DNA from: Telopea speciosissima
Lineage: Eukaryota > Streptophyta > Magnoliopsida > Proteales > Proteaceae
Reading direction: 5' to 3'
Length of the DNA stretch: 64,000 bases
NCBI RefSeq assembly: GCF_018873765.1
Contig: NC_057924.1
Coordinates: forward strand, 3,658,001 to 3,722,000
Positions 20,476 through 32,255 of the stretch are shown here, one piece after another (positions within the stretch are counted from its first letter, which is position 1; every line of letters begins with the position of its first letter). The translations under genes and the position numbers were made by a program. The notes beneath the pieces were generated by a model. It was not told where the DNA came from. It was given only the letters and a program-made list of their open reading frames with translations, and made no database searches.

Positions 20476-20884
20476 CATCGACTAAGTCTGCTTAGTCTCG
20501 CCGCCCCCAAATTCATCATAATTCTTTGGTGCCTTGATTGATTGACCAGTCATTTCTTTGCGTGTGGGATTTAATGATTGAATGGTCAATCGATTCTCCA
20601 ATTCATTACCTACGTTGACTGGAGCCCTGGGCTTTGAATCAGGTTCCTCTCCCCTGCAGGTAAGTACTCCCAACCCATCTCACACCATCCATGGTTGTGA
20701 TCCCCATAACCTAAAGGTAGTCTCCACATCCCCAATTCCCCATGACGCTGTGAGATGAATTGGGTGTGGTAATGGTTTAGTTCAAGTAACTGGCAAAATA
20801 AAGGAAAAGAAGACGATAACTAAAGGAGGAGCAACCGAGAGTTTTAAGGGAGGAGTTATGTTTGGATATCAGGATCCGTATCCC
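20476..20884 (+). promoter_or_regulatory. Upstream region of a LecRK remnant
   Basis: It matches 16.40-16.55 kb closely (AATTCATCATAATTCTTTGG, CCAGTCATTTCT, CGTTGACTGGAGCCCTGGG), including a WRKY-type TTGAC at 20615. It then continues for about 250 bp that copy A lacks, before the ancestral ATG. Confidence 0.6.
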
Positions 20885-20970
20885 ATGTTTTCCGTTTTCA
20901 AGCTTCGGGTTTTGCTCCTCTTCGCTAGATTTGAAGCAGCCTCGCAAGGAGGAGAAGTTCGTTTCATATA
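20885..20970 (+). pseudogene. L-type lectin receptor kinase remnant (signal peptide only)
   Basis: Translation MFSVFKLRVLLLFARFEAAS followed by QGGEVRFIY matches the first 29 residues of the intact LecRK copies. Downstream sequence is unrelated, so only the signal peptide and the first strand of the lectin domain survive. It is a dead tandem copy. Confidence 0.85.
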
Positions 20971-21167
20971 CCCCTTAGTTGTTAATTGTGATCCTCTTCC
21001 TTTTTCCTTTTTTTTTTGTTTTGGTAGAATTGTGATCCTCTTCCAATAATAAGAGAAGTGCAACTTAATTTTAACCTATATATGTTCTTATTATTAAATT
21101 TTTTTAGGTAGAACCAGATGGTCTATGTATCTATTAACTTACACTTAAGGGAGTCAATTGTGAACCG

Positions 21168-21354
21168 GACAATCGTTCTCCTCTCAGGTTCCTTGTCCGG
21201 CCAAGTGTTCAGGTTCCTCTTATAAGAGGGGTGGAAATGATGACCTCATCCCCTGTCCGAACACACTACCTTGATAGCATTAGGTCGTCTTTTCAACCTC
21301 TCCGTGAGAGGAACCTGAGCACCTGACCAGACAGAAAATCTAAGAGGATAAACA
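21168..21354. mobile_element. Foldback MITE (CCTCT-AGGTTCCT family)
   Basis: The left arm CTCCTCTCAGGTTCC, GTCCGGCCAAGTGTTCAGG and CTCTTAT pairs with the inverted right arm (CTCTTAG, GTCTGGTCAGGTGCTCAGG). The centre GATGACCTCATCCCCTG resembles the 10.3 and 46.9 kb elements. No TSD was resolved. Confidence 0.55.
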
Positions 21355-21577
21355 TTCATGAAACAATAACTTGTTAACCAAACGTTTCAGTTTTGGTTTA
21401 AAAATGTGAAACCATTTGTTCCCTAAATTAATTGATTCTGTTTTGAGTTAGAGGCTCACCCCACGATGATGTCAAACCTGTCATGCATGGACTGAGGGGT
21501 GGTGATAACAATCTATCTATCTCTCTCATTCTGATTGTGGAGATTAGAAATGGGTCCACTAAGAGACATATATGTTG

Positions 21578-21728
21578 ACTTATACGACCGCTTTGATTGA
21601 CTGAGGATTTAGTAATTTTTCTTTTAGTAATTTCCAATTCTCCAGCGTGTGGGGGTGGGGTTGGTTTAGTGATTGGTATCCGAAGTTGACTTGACTCCTT
21701 GTGGAGTTTAGTGCAGTGCAACTAGACG
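21578..21728 (+). promoter_or_regulatory. Orphan LecRK upstream block
   Basis: It shares TTGATTGACTGA, TAGTAATTTCCAATT, GGTTTAGTGATTG and AGTTGACTTGA with regions upstream of the LecRK genes at 16.4, 29.3 and 34.8 kb. No LecRK coding sequence follows. It is probably the surviving promoter of a deleted copy or a promoter displaced by the gypsy insertion. Confidence 0.5.
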
Positions 21729-21739
21729 TATTTAATTTA

Positions 21740-22246
21740 AATTTTTTTTATTAATTTATAAATAAATGCATAGTACATTTGGCAGTTTGTGTTATATAAA
21801 AATCATTTACTATCAAAAGGTCTTGGGTTCAAGCCATCTCTCTCACATCTTACATAATCTATGTGGTCAAATGCCTAATACATTTGGTGGAGTTATTTTA
21901 TAGGGAAACCTCGATCCTACAATTGGAGTTTGCAGCTCTCCTTGGCGGCATCACCGACGAGAAGCTCAAGTTCTCCCTATAAAAAAAGCCGCCCAACAAC
22001 ATGCCCGTACTGCTAGTGCGGTGCGAGAAGCATAAGAACGCGGCTGATGGAATGGGCACCTGAAGAGATATTGAGGGCAGCAGATCAGACAGGAAGAGAA
22101 CGAGAAGAGAGAATAGAAATACTCGGCCTCGGGTCGGTCTGAGCAAAAACCAACGCTATGACCATTATATTATATTTCTAACTTCATTCGCGAAGCCCTA
22201 CTTGGTAGCTTTTAGGATGGAAAGTTAGGTTGAGAGCGATTTTTCC
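21740..22246. other. Non-genic stretch with a B-box-like motif
   Basis: GGTCTTGGGTTCAAGCC at about 21820 resembles a tRNA B-box, but no A-box lies at the right distance. No gene is supported. An 82-codon minus-strand open frame (21898-22146) has no recognised domain. Confidence 0.35.
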
Positions 22247-22760
22247 CAATTTGAAATCAGCCGGAAAGATAAAAGAAAGAAGCGAGATCCAATAGGCAAG
22301 AAACAAACAACGCAAAATTGTTATTTTCTTTTCTTATTTTTTTTATGAAAGATTTTTTTCTTCTTTTCATTTATTTTCTATCCATTTTCATTCAACCAAA
22401 CACAACCTTAAATATGAATCCTGATTGAATGGAAAATCAGTGACATGTATGTTGTAATTAACGTATCAATGTTCAATTCTGAAAGAACAATTTGACCCAA
22501 TTCTGAAATCAGCCGGAAAGATAAAAGTTAGAAGCGAGAACCAATAGGCAAGAAACAAACAACGCGAAATTGTTATTTTCTTTTCTTATCTTTTTTATGA
22601 AAGATTTTTTTTCTTCTTTTCATTTATTTTCTATCCATTTCTATTCAACCAAACACAACCTTAAATATGAATCCTGATTGAGTGGAAAATCAGTGACATG
22701 TATGTTGTAATTAACGTATCAATGTTCAATTCTGAAAGAACAATTTGACCCAATTCTGAT
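22247..22760. repeat. Tandem duplication, two copies of about 252 bp
   Basis: The unit starting GAAATCAGCCGGAAAGATAA (22253) recurs at 22505 with only a handful of differences, ending at about 22759. It is non-coding. High identity suggests a recent event or an assembly duplication. Confidence 0.85.
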
Positions 22761-22869
22761 TCCTGTGTAGCTGGTGAGCTTATGCCAGGCCACGGGAGTA
22801 CTTTTCATACCAGATTAGCTAACATTGGGTTTTGGTTTACAAATTTAACCACCCAATGTTTATGTTAAT

Positions 22870-24045
22870 GGAACTAACTAGTTCGTTGGAGTTTGGGTAT
22901 TACAAAAATAACCAAAACAGTATCCCACCGTTATCCGGTTGCCGGTGGGTGATTCCATTGATCGACGACGATGAAGACTCATTGTAATAGTCGGTCTTCA
23001 TAACCGCATTCTCAGTCCAACCCTCTTTGCTTCTCTTGCCTCTCTTTTCCGGTCAACTCGATATCGTTTGTCTATTCTTACAATATTTCTTTGTCCGTTA
23101 AAATGTAGAAGGAACCCTTCATGCCTGTCGTGAGAGACCAAACCCGAGGAAATCTCAAAAACTTGGGAGCTTCAAAGTTGGTTACCCAAACACCAATAGC
23201 GATAAGATAGAAGAATGAAAAAGGAAAATAGATGACCCAGATGCATAAAAATGAAAATGAAGAATCTAGATGTAGAAGATTCAGGAAATAACCAGAATCC
23301 TCGGATATAAAGTAAATGGTTATTTGAGTTTTGTCTATGAGAACAAAAAACCAAGTATATGAACAGTGGTAAAGGGGGAAGAGGAGAAGGAAAGAGAACC
23401 CAAAAGTGAGAAACAGAGAAACCAGAAACGTAAGTAAATACAAAACTGAATATTAGCAGGTTCTGGAATCAAAATCGGCTACTTATGCGGACAAATAAAC
23501 CTAGATGCCAACCTAAGTTTTCAGCAAAGATGGAAATGGAGAGAGAAACTATTTGAGAGTTCTCAATGTCCCTCCCCCAGTTCGATTGTCCGAGAAACAA
23601 ATCAATCTGCATTGCGCTTTTGGGTACGAAATGCTTCAAATGCCACCACTGCCCAACGAAATCCTCACCTTTTAAGAAAGAGAAACATGGGGATTTATTG
23701 TTGCACGCCCACTGCTGCCCTGCCTCTCATTGTCGATCCTCACAAATAGGTTGTGCTTGAGATTGCTTCACCTGAATCTGATCCACCAAAATCTCCACAT
23801 GCACCGACACCTGAACCAGAGTCAGCCATTGCCGGAGGGAGTGGGAGAAGCTCTACTGGGATGGAGAGAGAGAAAGAGAGAGAGAGAACAGGGACAAAAT
23901 TGGGGACAAAGGATTTCATGGAGACTGAAGATTCGAATGAGTCTTCATCACCGTCGATCCTTGGAATCGCCCACGGCAACCGAATAAGGGTGGGGGTACT
24001 GTTTTGGTTATTTTTGTACTACCCAAACTCGAACTGGCTAGTTCC
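22870..24045. mobile_element. MULE-like element with terminal inverted repeats of about 137 bp
   Basis: The left end (22870-23005) and the inverted right end (24045-23910) match over about 137 bp: GGAACTA-CTAGTTCG, GAGTTTGGGTA-TACAAAA, ATAACCAAAACAGTA, CGGTTGCCG and GATGAAGACTCATT. Long TIRs are the mark of Mutator-like elements. The interior has no transposase. On the plus strand at about 23753-23930 it carries a Pro/Ser-rich open segment (SPESDPPKSPHAPTPEPES) that could be captured gene sequence. The right end directly abuts the gypsy element. Confidence 0.7.
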
Positions 24046-24374
24046 ATAATTCCATTCCATCTCAAAGTTGACGAATTACATAGCATTGAATCCACGGGAT
24101 TGCAATCCACTAATTTAGGAAATAAGATAATGGAAAGTCTAGATAATGGAAAGTATAATATAGTAATAGCTATAATGGAAAGTATAATATAGCATAATGG
24201 AGAATATAATAAGTGGTAATATCTTTATAAAATAGGAAACCAAGGCTGACGAGCTGCTGCTCCACTAGTGTGTCAACGCTTGGACAGCCTCACTTGGACC
24301 TCTTGGAGCGCCGAAGCTGCTTGGGGTGGCTCTGGCTTGCCTCCACCTGGTCCTCTATAGTCGTTGCTGCGTCA
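24046..24374 (-). repeat. Gypsy 3' LTR (partial)
   Basis: It matches the inner part of the 5' LTR, beginning TGACGCAGCAACGAC after a polypurine tract. Its outer part is not present. The adjoining base belongs to the MULE-like terminal repeat. Confidence 0.8.
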
Positions 24375-27300
24375 TTCCCCCCAGGTTGAAAAGAATTCAC
24401 CCTCGAATTCGGGGATCCATCATCAGAAGAGTCGCCCAAGTAGGGTGTCAAGTGGCGCACATTGAACACGGTAGGTGCCCATATGTGATGGAAGCTTCAG
24501 GCGGTAGGCGTTGTCGTTGAGGCGTTCCAGCACCTCCAAAGGCCCAATCTTGCGATCATTAAGCTTCCCATAGCTGCCTGTGGGTTGCCGCTCAGGAGGG
24601 AGGAAAGCCCATACATAGTCACCGGGATGGAAGATCACTTCTCGACTCCGCATATCAACATGCTGCTTGTAGGCGGCGGTGTTGGACTCCAGCTTGTGGT
24701 GCACTTCTTCATGGATACGACGCAGCTGGTCCGCTATTTCTTCGACCTGTACAAGGGGCTTGGCTGGAAATGGAATAGGCACCAAATCCAATGTTGTGAT
24801 AGGTTGGCGCCTGTACACGATCATGAAAGGACTAAGCTCAGTGGACCGGTTGACAGAACAGTTGAACGTAAATTCGCCCAGTGATAAATGATGCTCCCAT
24901 GAGCGTGGATTATCTTCAATCAAACTACGCAAGATATTCCCCAAAGAACGGTTAACAACCTCCGTTTGCCCGTGGGTTTGGGGGTGGAACACTGAATTAA
25001 ACTGCAGAGATGTTCCAATAAGCTTCCACAATTGCCGCCAGAAATGGCTGAGGAATTTAGTATCCCGGTCAGATGTGATGGTGCGTGGTAAACCATGAAT
25101 CTTATAAACTTCTTGAAAGAAAAGATCTGCAATACGAGAGGCATCCATTGTTTTCCGACAAGGAATAAAATGGGCCATTTTCGAGAATCGGTCAACCACA
25201 ACAAACACCGAATCCATGCCCCGCTGAGAACGAGGTAAACCAAGCACAAAATCCATAGAGATGTCCTCCCAAGGGGCCTTGGGAATCGGCAACGGCAAAT
25301 ACAAACCGGCATTGGTTGCTTGCCCCTTCGAAGTCTGGCACACCTGGCATCACTGCACAAAACGCTGCACATCTCTTGTCATATTAGGTCAAAAATATCG
25401 TGACGCCACCAACTGCAAGGTCTTGTCACGGCCAAAATGTCCTTCATTATGAGCATTTGCAATGATGTTCAAGCGGAGGGAGCAGTCCGGTATGCACAAC
25501 CGAGTACCCTTGAATAAAAATCCATCCACAAAATTATAGACCGTACCACCTGTAACCTGTGCCTCATCCACAAATCTGGAGAAATAGAGGTCATCTTTAT
25601 AAAGTTCGTGAAAAGAATCGAACCCCAAAGTGGTCGTGCACATTGTGGAAAGGAGGCTGCGTTTCCGACTAAGGGCTTCCGCTACTTGGTTTTGAGAACC
25701 AGCCTTGTGTTTGATGTGGAAGGTGAACTCTTGTAGGAACTCAGCCCACTTAGCACGCCTAGAATTGAGCTTGTGCTGGCCTGCAAGGTGCTTCAATGCT
25801 TCGTGATCAGTGTAGAGAACAAATTCTCGATGCAACAGGTAGGAACGCCAATGCTCAAGAGTGCGCACAAGAACATAGAATTCCAGATCATAAGTACTGT
25901 AGCGCAACTTAGCACCACTGAGTTTTTCACTAAGAAATGCAACAGGACGCCCACCTTGACTAAGAACTGCACCGATACCTGTACCTGAAGCATCATAATG
26001 AACTTCAAACACAAGATCAAAATTCGGTAGGGCAAGTAATGGGGCTGCAGTAAGCTTTTCCTTCAAGAGATCAAAACTCTGTTGGGCTACATCGGTCCAC
26101 TCAAACACCCCCTTTTTCATGCAAGCAGTCAATGGGGCAGCAATAGAACTAAAATGAGCAATAAAGCGGCGATAAAAAGATTCAAGCCCATGGAAACTAT
26201 GAACATAAAAAATAGAAGTGGGCGTAGGCCAGTCCTTGATCACCTGAATTTTTGCATCATCTACCATAATACCTTCACCAGAAATAACAAATCCCAAAAA
26301 TAAAATTTTGGGTACCATAAAATAACACTTCTCGGCTGCTGCAAATAAACACTCCTTTCGTAAGACAAATAAAATGGCCGTCAGGTGCTGCATATGCTGC
26401 TCAATTGTCTTACTAAAAATTAGTATGTCGTCAAAATAAACCACCGCAAAATGCCCCAAAAATGGCTTCAAGATTTGGGTCATAAATCTCATAAATGTAG
26501 AAGGGGCATTGGATAGCCCGAAGGGCATAACCAGCCATTCAAATAAACCATCACGCGTCTTAAACGCAGTCTTCCACTCATCCCCAAGATGAATCCGGAT
26601 CTGGTGATACCCACTCTTTAAAGCCAACTTCGAAAAAATGGTAGCACCTGTGAGTTGGTCCAGGAGATCGTCAAGGCGGGGGATAGGGAAACGGTACTTG
26701 ACAGTGATTTTATTGATTGCCCTGCTATCTACACACATTCTCCAAGTGCCATTTTTTTAGGCACTAACAGGGCAGGCACCGCACACGGGCTAAGGCTTTC
26801 ACGAATGAAACCTCGACTCATCAACTCAGGTACCTGGCGGTGCAACTCCGCATGCTCAGCCGAGCTCATCCGGTAATGAGGTAAATTCGACACTGGTGCA
26901 CCAGGGATCAAATCGATCTGATGTTGGATGTCCCGCATGGGGGGAAGACCGATAAGTAGGTCAGTAGGAAAAACATCATGAAACTCAGCTAGTAGAGGTT
27001 TCACCCTGTCAGGAATAGTGGGAGTGTTCCCTTCTGCTGATTTATGCAATAAAACATATACTACATCCACATCAGTTATAGCACTGCGCAGGTCTCTCAG
27101 TGTAAGTAAATTTGCCGAACCCAAATCAGCCATTGAAGTCTTGATTGGGTCCTTGGATGGGGCTAACACCATCTTCTTGCCATTATAAATAAAAGAATAA
27201 GTATTCTTGTAACCATCATGCAAGGTCTTACTGTCAAACTGCCAAGGGCGACCAAGAATAATATGGCTAGCATCCATAGGGAGAACGTCACACCAAATCT

Positions 27301-28851
27301 TATCAAAATAGGTAGAAGCAATGGAAAGCGTCACAAGGCAGCATTTCGATACTATTACCTCTATACCCTTTTTCAGCCATGTCATTTTGTAGGGGTGAGG
27401 ATGATCTTGCTGCTCTAGCTGCAACTTCTTGACTGCTGCCTCTGAAATCACATTCTCACAACACCCTGAGTCAATTATTAACTGACACACCTTGCCTGCG
27501 ACCGTGCAAGCCGAATGAAAAATATTGTTGTGAAGCCAGTGATCGCCTTGGTCATGTCGTGGAGTGAGAAAAATCTTCCTCATCATTAGGAATTCACCAA
27601 CATCTGCGTGGAGCACTTCCTCCCCTTCGAGAACCCTTGAGCTGTCATAAAGCAGGTCCTCAAAATGGTCGCCAACATTGCCATCGCCATAGTCATCAGG
27701 GTCAATCTCCAGTAGCAACCCCTTTCCAGCCAGCCGATTTTTGACTGCGCGGTAGTTAGTAGCATGGTGACCCAACTCACCACATGCGTAGCACCGGGTA
27801 GTAGACGACGGTTGTTGCGCAGGGAGAGAGGGGGTGCTGCCTGAGTAGGCTATATAGCCATTGGTGTTGAAGCAGGTTGGGGCGTTTTGGACATGGCTTG
27901 GGCCGCTGCTGTGGAGCGAAACAAAGGGTTGTAGGCACCCACACCCTTGGTTGCAAAACATGGGTTGGATGCGGTGGAGGGCTGCTTCCTTTGTTGCGAT
28001 TTCTCAACCTTGGTTGCACGCTGATGTGCATCACCCAGATCCCAGATGTCAAGAACCTCTAGAACCTTCTGAATTTGGGGTTGCAGACCACCCAGATATT
28101 TACTAACCAGCATGTCTTCCGACTCCCCAGTGTTGTTGTGAGTCAACAGCTCATTGAACTCGCTGGTATACTCGTCCACAGTGCGGTTGTCTTGACGTAA
28201 GTTCTGGTATCGCTGATACAACTCTCTCTTGTAGTGATTATGGAGAAAATGTTTGCGAAGTTTCTCCTCTAATCGACGCCATTGGGTAATAGGAGCCTTC
28301 CCTTCACTGTGGCGGGTCTGCTTTTCTCGGTGCCACCACGCAATGGCCTTACCACGCAATCGCATCACTATAAGGCCTACGCGCTTGTTCTCTGGAACTT
28401 CGCAATGTTCAAATACTTCGTTGACGAGAGATAACCAATCCACCACTTCGTCAGGTGTTTCCTTACCCGTGAAATCTAGTATATCACCCTTCAACTTGCG
28501 ATTCCAGTCCGGTTCCCGCTCGGGTTGGGGCTGCAAAGGCCGCAAGGATCGTGCTCGGGGACCCCGGCCCCTACCACTCACATGGCGAAGATCTTCAAAT
28601 GAAGATGAGTGAACGCCATCAGCCTCTTCGACGTCGTTGCCGAACTCCTCGACGTTGTTGGTGCGTTGAGACGCGGTGCGCAATCGCTCCAACTCGCAGG
28701 TCAACTCTGTTACTTGGCACCGAAGCAACGCTGCCTCTACCCGGGCATCGTCGTCTCGCGCTTGTACATCTTCCACCCAAGCTGTGCGACCACCACGATT
28801 CTTCGGTGCCATGAAATAACCTTGCTTCTCGTCAGCTTTGATACCAAATAA

Positions 28852-29296
28852 TGCAGGATCGACAGAGAAGAAGGTGGGTGATTCTTCTAGATCACCGGGG
28901 TAAGCTCTTCTAGGCTTGATAAGAACTCTTCAAGGTTCGTTAATGGAGATTATCTCCATGAGAGAGACAAGGTCTTCAATCCAATAATCAATTCAATAAT
29001 TCCATTCCATCTCAAAGTTGACGAATTACATAGCATTGAGTCCAGGGGATTGCAATCCACTAATTTAGGAAATAAGATAATGGAAAGTCTAGATAATGGA
29101 AAGTATAATATAGCATAATGGAGAATATAATAAGTGGTGATATCTTTATAAAATAGAAATCCAAGGCTGACGAGCTGCTGCTCCACCAGTGTGTCAACGC
29201 TTGGACAGCCTCACTTGGACCTTCTTGGAGCGCCGAAGCTGCTTGGGGTGGCTCTGGCGTGCCTCCACCTGGTCCTCTATAGTCGTTGCTGCATCA
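28852..29296 (-). repeat. Gypsy 5' LTR
   Basis: 445 bp, reading TGATGCAGCAACGAC at its start and CGATCCTGCA at its end on the minus strand, so it has the TG...CA form. The primer-binding site follows four bases later. Confidence 0.85.
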
Positions 29297-29552
29297 CTTT
29301 GACTGCCGCTTGATTGACTGACCATTGATTTCTGTCACTTCCTCGTAATTTCCAATTATCCTGACATCTCTCTTAATTTGACGAGGGAATGAATGGTTGC
29401 GCGCCATGGCTGGTCAGTCATTCTGTGTGCGGGAGGTTTACTGCAACTCAAAAGGATCAAGAAAGACGCAATGAGAAGCGACAATTTTTTTCATTAGTTG
29501 GGAGTGGGGGGTTTGGGGGTGGGGGGAATTAGATTTCTAGAATCCGGATGCC
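29297..29552 (+). promoter_or_regulatory. Upstream region of LecRK copy B
   Basis: TTGACTGACCATTGATTTCT and CTCGTAATTTCCAATT match the upstream blocks of other LecRK copies. TTGAC cores (WRKY type) lie at 29299 and 29314. A G-rich tract (29506-29526) lies close to the start codon. The gypsy element inserted immediately upstream, so distal promoter elements may be displaced. Confidence 0.5.
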
Positions 29553-31587
29553 ATGTTTTTCGTTATCAAGCTAACGATTTTGTTCTTCTTAACAAGAATT
29601 GGGACAGCAGCCTCAGGAGGAGGAGGAGAAGTTAGTTTCACCTATAATGGATTCGGAGGTGCTGACGTGCAGCTGGACGGCATAGCCAAAATCACATCCA
29701 ATGGCATCCTCATGCTTACCAATGCAGCCACCAAGCGACAGAAGGGCCATCTCTTCAACCGTAGCCCGATTCACTTCCTCGACTCATCCTCCTCATCAGG
29801 TGGCGCTGCTGCTGCTGCTCTCTCCTTCTCTACCACTTTTGTCTTTGCCATAGTCCCTGAGTACCTCAAATTCAGCGGCCATGGAATGGCCTTTGTCATC
29901 GCACCCACAAGATGTCTCCCATCTGATGTTCTTCCAATATTTCTTGGCCTCTTCGCCGAGTACAACAACCGTAGCAATTCAAACAATCATATATTGGCAA
30001 TCGAGCTTGACATCTTCCAGAACTTTCTGTTCAATGATATCAATGACAACCACGTTGGTATTGATATCAATGGATTGGTGTCTGTTGCTTCCGCTCCGGC
30101 TTCCTATTTCGACAAGGACGGTCGGTGCAAGAACCTAAGCCTCATCAGTGGCGACTACATGCAAGTCTGGGTTGATTACGATGGTATACACAAGCAGCTC
30201 AATGTCACATTAGCTCCGATCAGTGTTTCTAAACCGGCTCTTCCTCTCTTGTCTCTTTCTACCGATCTTACTCCGGTCATGAAGGATCCCATGTTCGTCG
30301 GTTTCTCATCCTCGACTGGTCTCCTTTCTGCATCCCACTATGTGTTGGGATGGAGCTTCAAGCTGAATGGGTCAGCAGAAAAACTCAATCTTACCCAACT
30401 TCCCACGCTCCCCCAACAAGGACCCAATCAGTTTCACCAGAAAACGCTTATTCTATTTATCGGGCTTCCTGTAATTGGTGCTGCTTTAGTGTTGGCGACG
30501 ATCTTTGGCATCCTTATTATGTTAAATAGGAAGAGAAAATTTGCAGAATTGCTTGAAGAATGGGAACTCGATTATGGGCCTCATAGGTTCAACTATAAAG
30601 ATCTGTACATGGCCACTAAGGGTTTTAAGCACAAGGACCTCCTGGGTATTGGCGGCTTTGGTAGGGTGTATAGAGGGGTATTACCCACCTCCAAAATCGA
30701 AGTTGCAGTGAAGAAAATCTCAAATGAATCAAGACAGGGGATGAGGGCATTTGTTGCTGAGATCGTTACCGTGGGTCAACTACGGCATCGGAACTTAGTA
30801 ACGCTTTTGGGGTATTGCCGGCGTAAAGGAGAACTACTTTTGGTTTATGAATGCATGCCCAACGGAAGTCTAGACAAATACCTCTTCGATCCATCAATGC
30901 TGGTGCTGAATTGGAGTCGGAGGTTTCAAATTATTCGAGGAGTAGCATCTGCTCTGTTTTATCTGCACGAAGAATGGGAGCAGGTAGTGGTTCACAGAGA
31001 TGTCAAGTCCAGTAATATTCTATTGGATGGAGAATTCAATGCAAGATTAGGAGATTTTGGACTTGCGAGATTGTATGGCCATGGAGCTGAACCTCAAACA
31101 ACACATGTGGCTGGGACACCTGGGTTATCTTGCACCTGAACTTTCAAGAACCGGCAAAGCCAACACTAGCACAGATGTGTTTGCATTCGGGACTTTTATG
31201 TTAGAGGTTGCTTGTGGAAGGAGGCCAATAAATCCAAGAGCATCAGCAGATCAGGATGTGGTGTTGGTGGATTGGGTGTTCTCTAGCTGGAGCAGAGGGG
31301 CAATTCTTGAGGTTGTGGATCCAAAATTGAGAATGAATTATGAAGAGAAGGAAATGAAGGTGGTGTTGAGGCTTGGATTGCTTTGCTCCAATTGGGTTCC
31401 AACAGAAAGGCCAACAATGCGACAAGTTATGCAGTATTTGGAGGGAGAACTTCCTCTACCAGATCTGTCATCATCTCTTAGTCTGAGTGCTAATGGTGTA
31501 ACACTTGTGGACGGGGAAGGCTTTGATGAGTTTGTGGTGCGTCCATCACCGTCTGTTTCAGAATGGATACTCTCCGGAGGACGTTGA
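29553..31587 (+). pseudogene. L-type lectin receptor kinase copy B, frameshifted in the kinase domain
   Basis: Same architecture as copies A and C: signal peptide (MFFVIKLTILFFLTRIG), lectin domain with NDINDNHVGID, membrane span before NRKRKF, then kinase with GIGGFGRVYRG, VAVKK, HRDVKSSN and GDFGLAR. At 31116-31121 the sequence GGGACACCTGGG has one base more than the paralogues, where GGT-ACN-CTN-GGT would continue as GTLGYLAPE. The frame is lost at that point and stops at 31139. The remaining kinase (LAPELSRTG to SVSEW..SGGR) is open in the next frame to 31587. As read, the product is a 528-aa receptor with a kinase truncated in the activation segment. It is either a young pseudogene or a sequencing error; the rest is well preserved. 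Confidence 0.85.
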
Positions 31588-32255
31588 TTCTAACCCTATT
31601 GTATTTTATTGTAGTCACCAAGGCTCTGTATGGTAACGTTCATTTTAAGCGTTTTTAGTGTTTTTCCGGGTTTTCTTTTGTTTTTAACAGAATATGTAGG
31701 AGTAGCCCTAAATCTGTATGGTATGTTAGGTTTAATTTTTTTTTTTTTTTTTGAAATAAACCGGGCACTTGGCACACTTTTAGTACACATTTGCAAAACA
31801 CCAAATTGGTGTTTCTCACTTGGTAGAAACATTTCTACCAATTTTCAGATAAACAGCTTTCGACTTAAGTTAACGAGGGGCAATAATGGAATTTGCCCTC
31901 TGAAACATAAAATGTGTAAGAGTAGCCCTAAATCACAAAGGCTGTCTCATCTTCTCAACTCATCTTAGCAAGAACGACGACCTTTGCAACTCGACCTCTC
32001 CATCTTTGCTTACGACTTATGCAACTCGACCAGAAAGCTTCTAAAAGGAAGAGGAGCGAGAGAGAGAGTGAGAGAGAGAGAGAGAGAGAGGGGAGAGAGA
32101 GCATCTACCCAAACTCATGATATTGTAAATTATTGCAGCTTTAGATATGCCTTTCACATCAGATTCTGAAGTTAAAACGAAATAAGCAATTACCCTAGTT
32201 TTTACACCCTATTTTCAGACTATTTCGATCAATAGACAAATAGACCGAAATCTAC
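31588..32255. other. 3' flank of LecRK copy B; possible small retroposon
   Basis: A 14-16 bp direct repeat, (A/G)GAGTAGCCCTAAATC, occurs at about 31691 and 31918. A T-run (31737-31751) lies just inside the left copy, which could be a minus-strand retroposon with its poly-A tail. A (GA)n run lies at about 32054-32100. No gene. Confidence 0.3.

Larger units (their letters stand above)
24046..29296 (-). mobile_element. Ty3/gypsy retrotransposon, nearly full length (fossil)
   Basis: Minus-strand element of about 5.25 kb. The 5' LTR is at 28852-29296. The primer-binding site at about 28836-28848 (minus strand TGGTATCAAAGC) resembles the initiator tRNA-Met complement. Gag spans about 27.85-28.81 kb and has a zinc knuckle CYACGELGHH. 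Aspartic protease (LIIDSGCCENVIS) lies near 27.47 kb. Reverse transcriptase ([11 protein letters not shown]) spans about 26.2-26.75 kb, RNase H about 25.65-26.0 kb and integrase (H2C2 and core) about 24.65-25.5 kb. A polypurine tract lies at about 24375-24384 and the 3' LTR at 24046-24374, incomplete at its outer edge. The coding region has roughly three or four breaks. The LTRs differ at about eight of 300 shared positions by eye, so the insertion is young, perhaps of the order of one to two million years. Confidence 0.92.

Noticed and set aside
21800-21850. SINE or tRNA from a B-box-like GGTCTTGGGTTCAAGCC
   Set aside because: No A-box at the proper distance and no tail or duplication.
23078-23443. 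121-codon minus-strand hydrophobic open frame inside the MULE-like element
   Set aside because: Phe/Leu/Ser-rich, complementary to purine-rich DNA, with no membrane-protein family recognised; chance is more likely.
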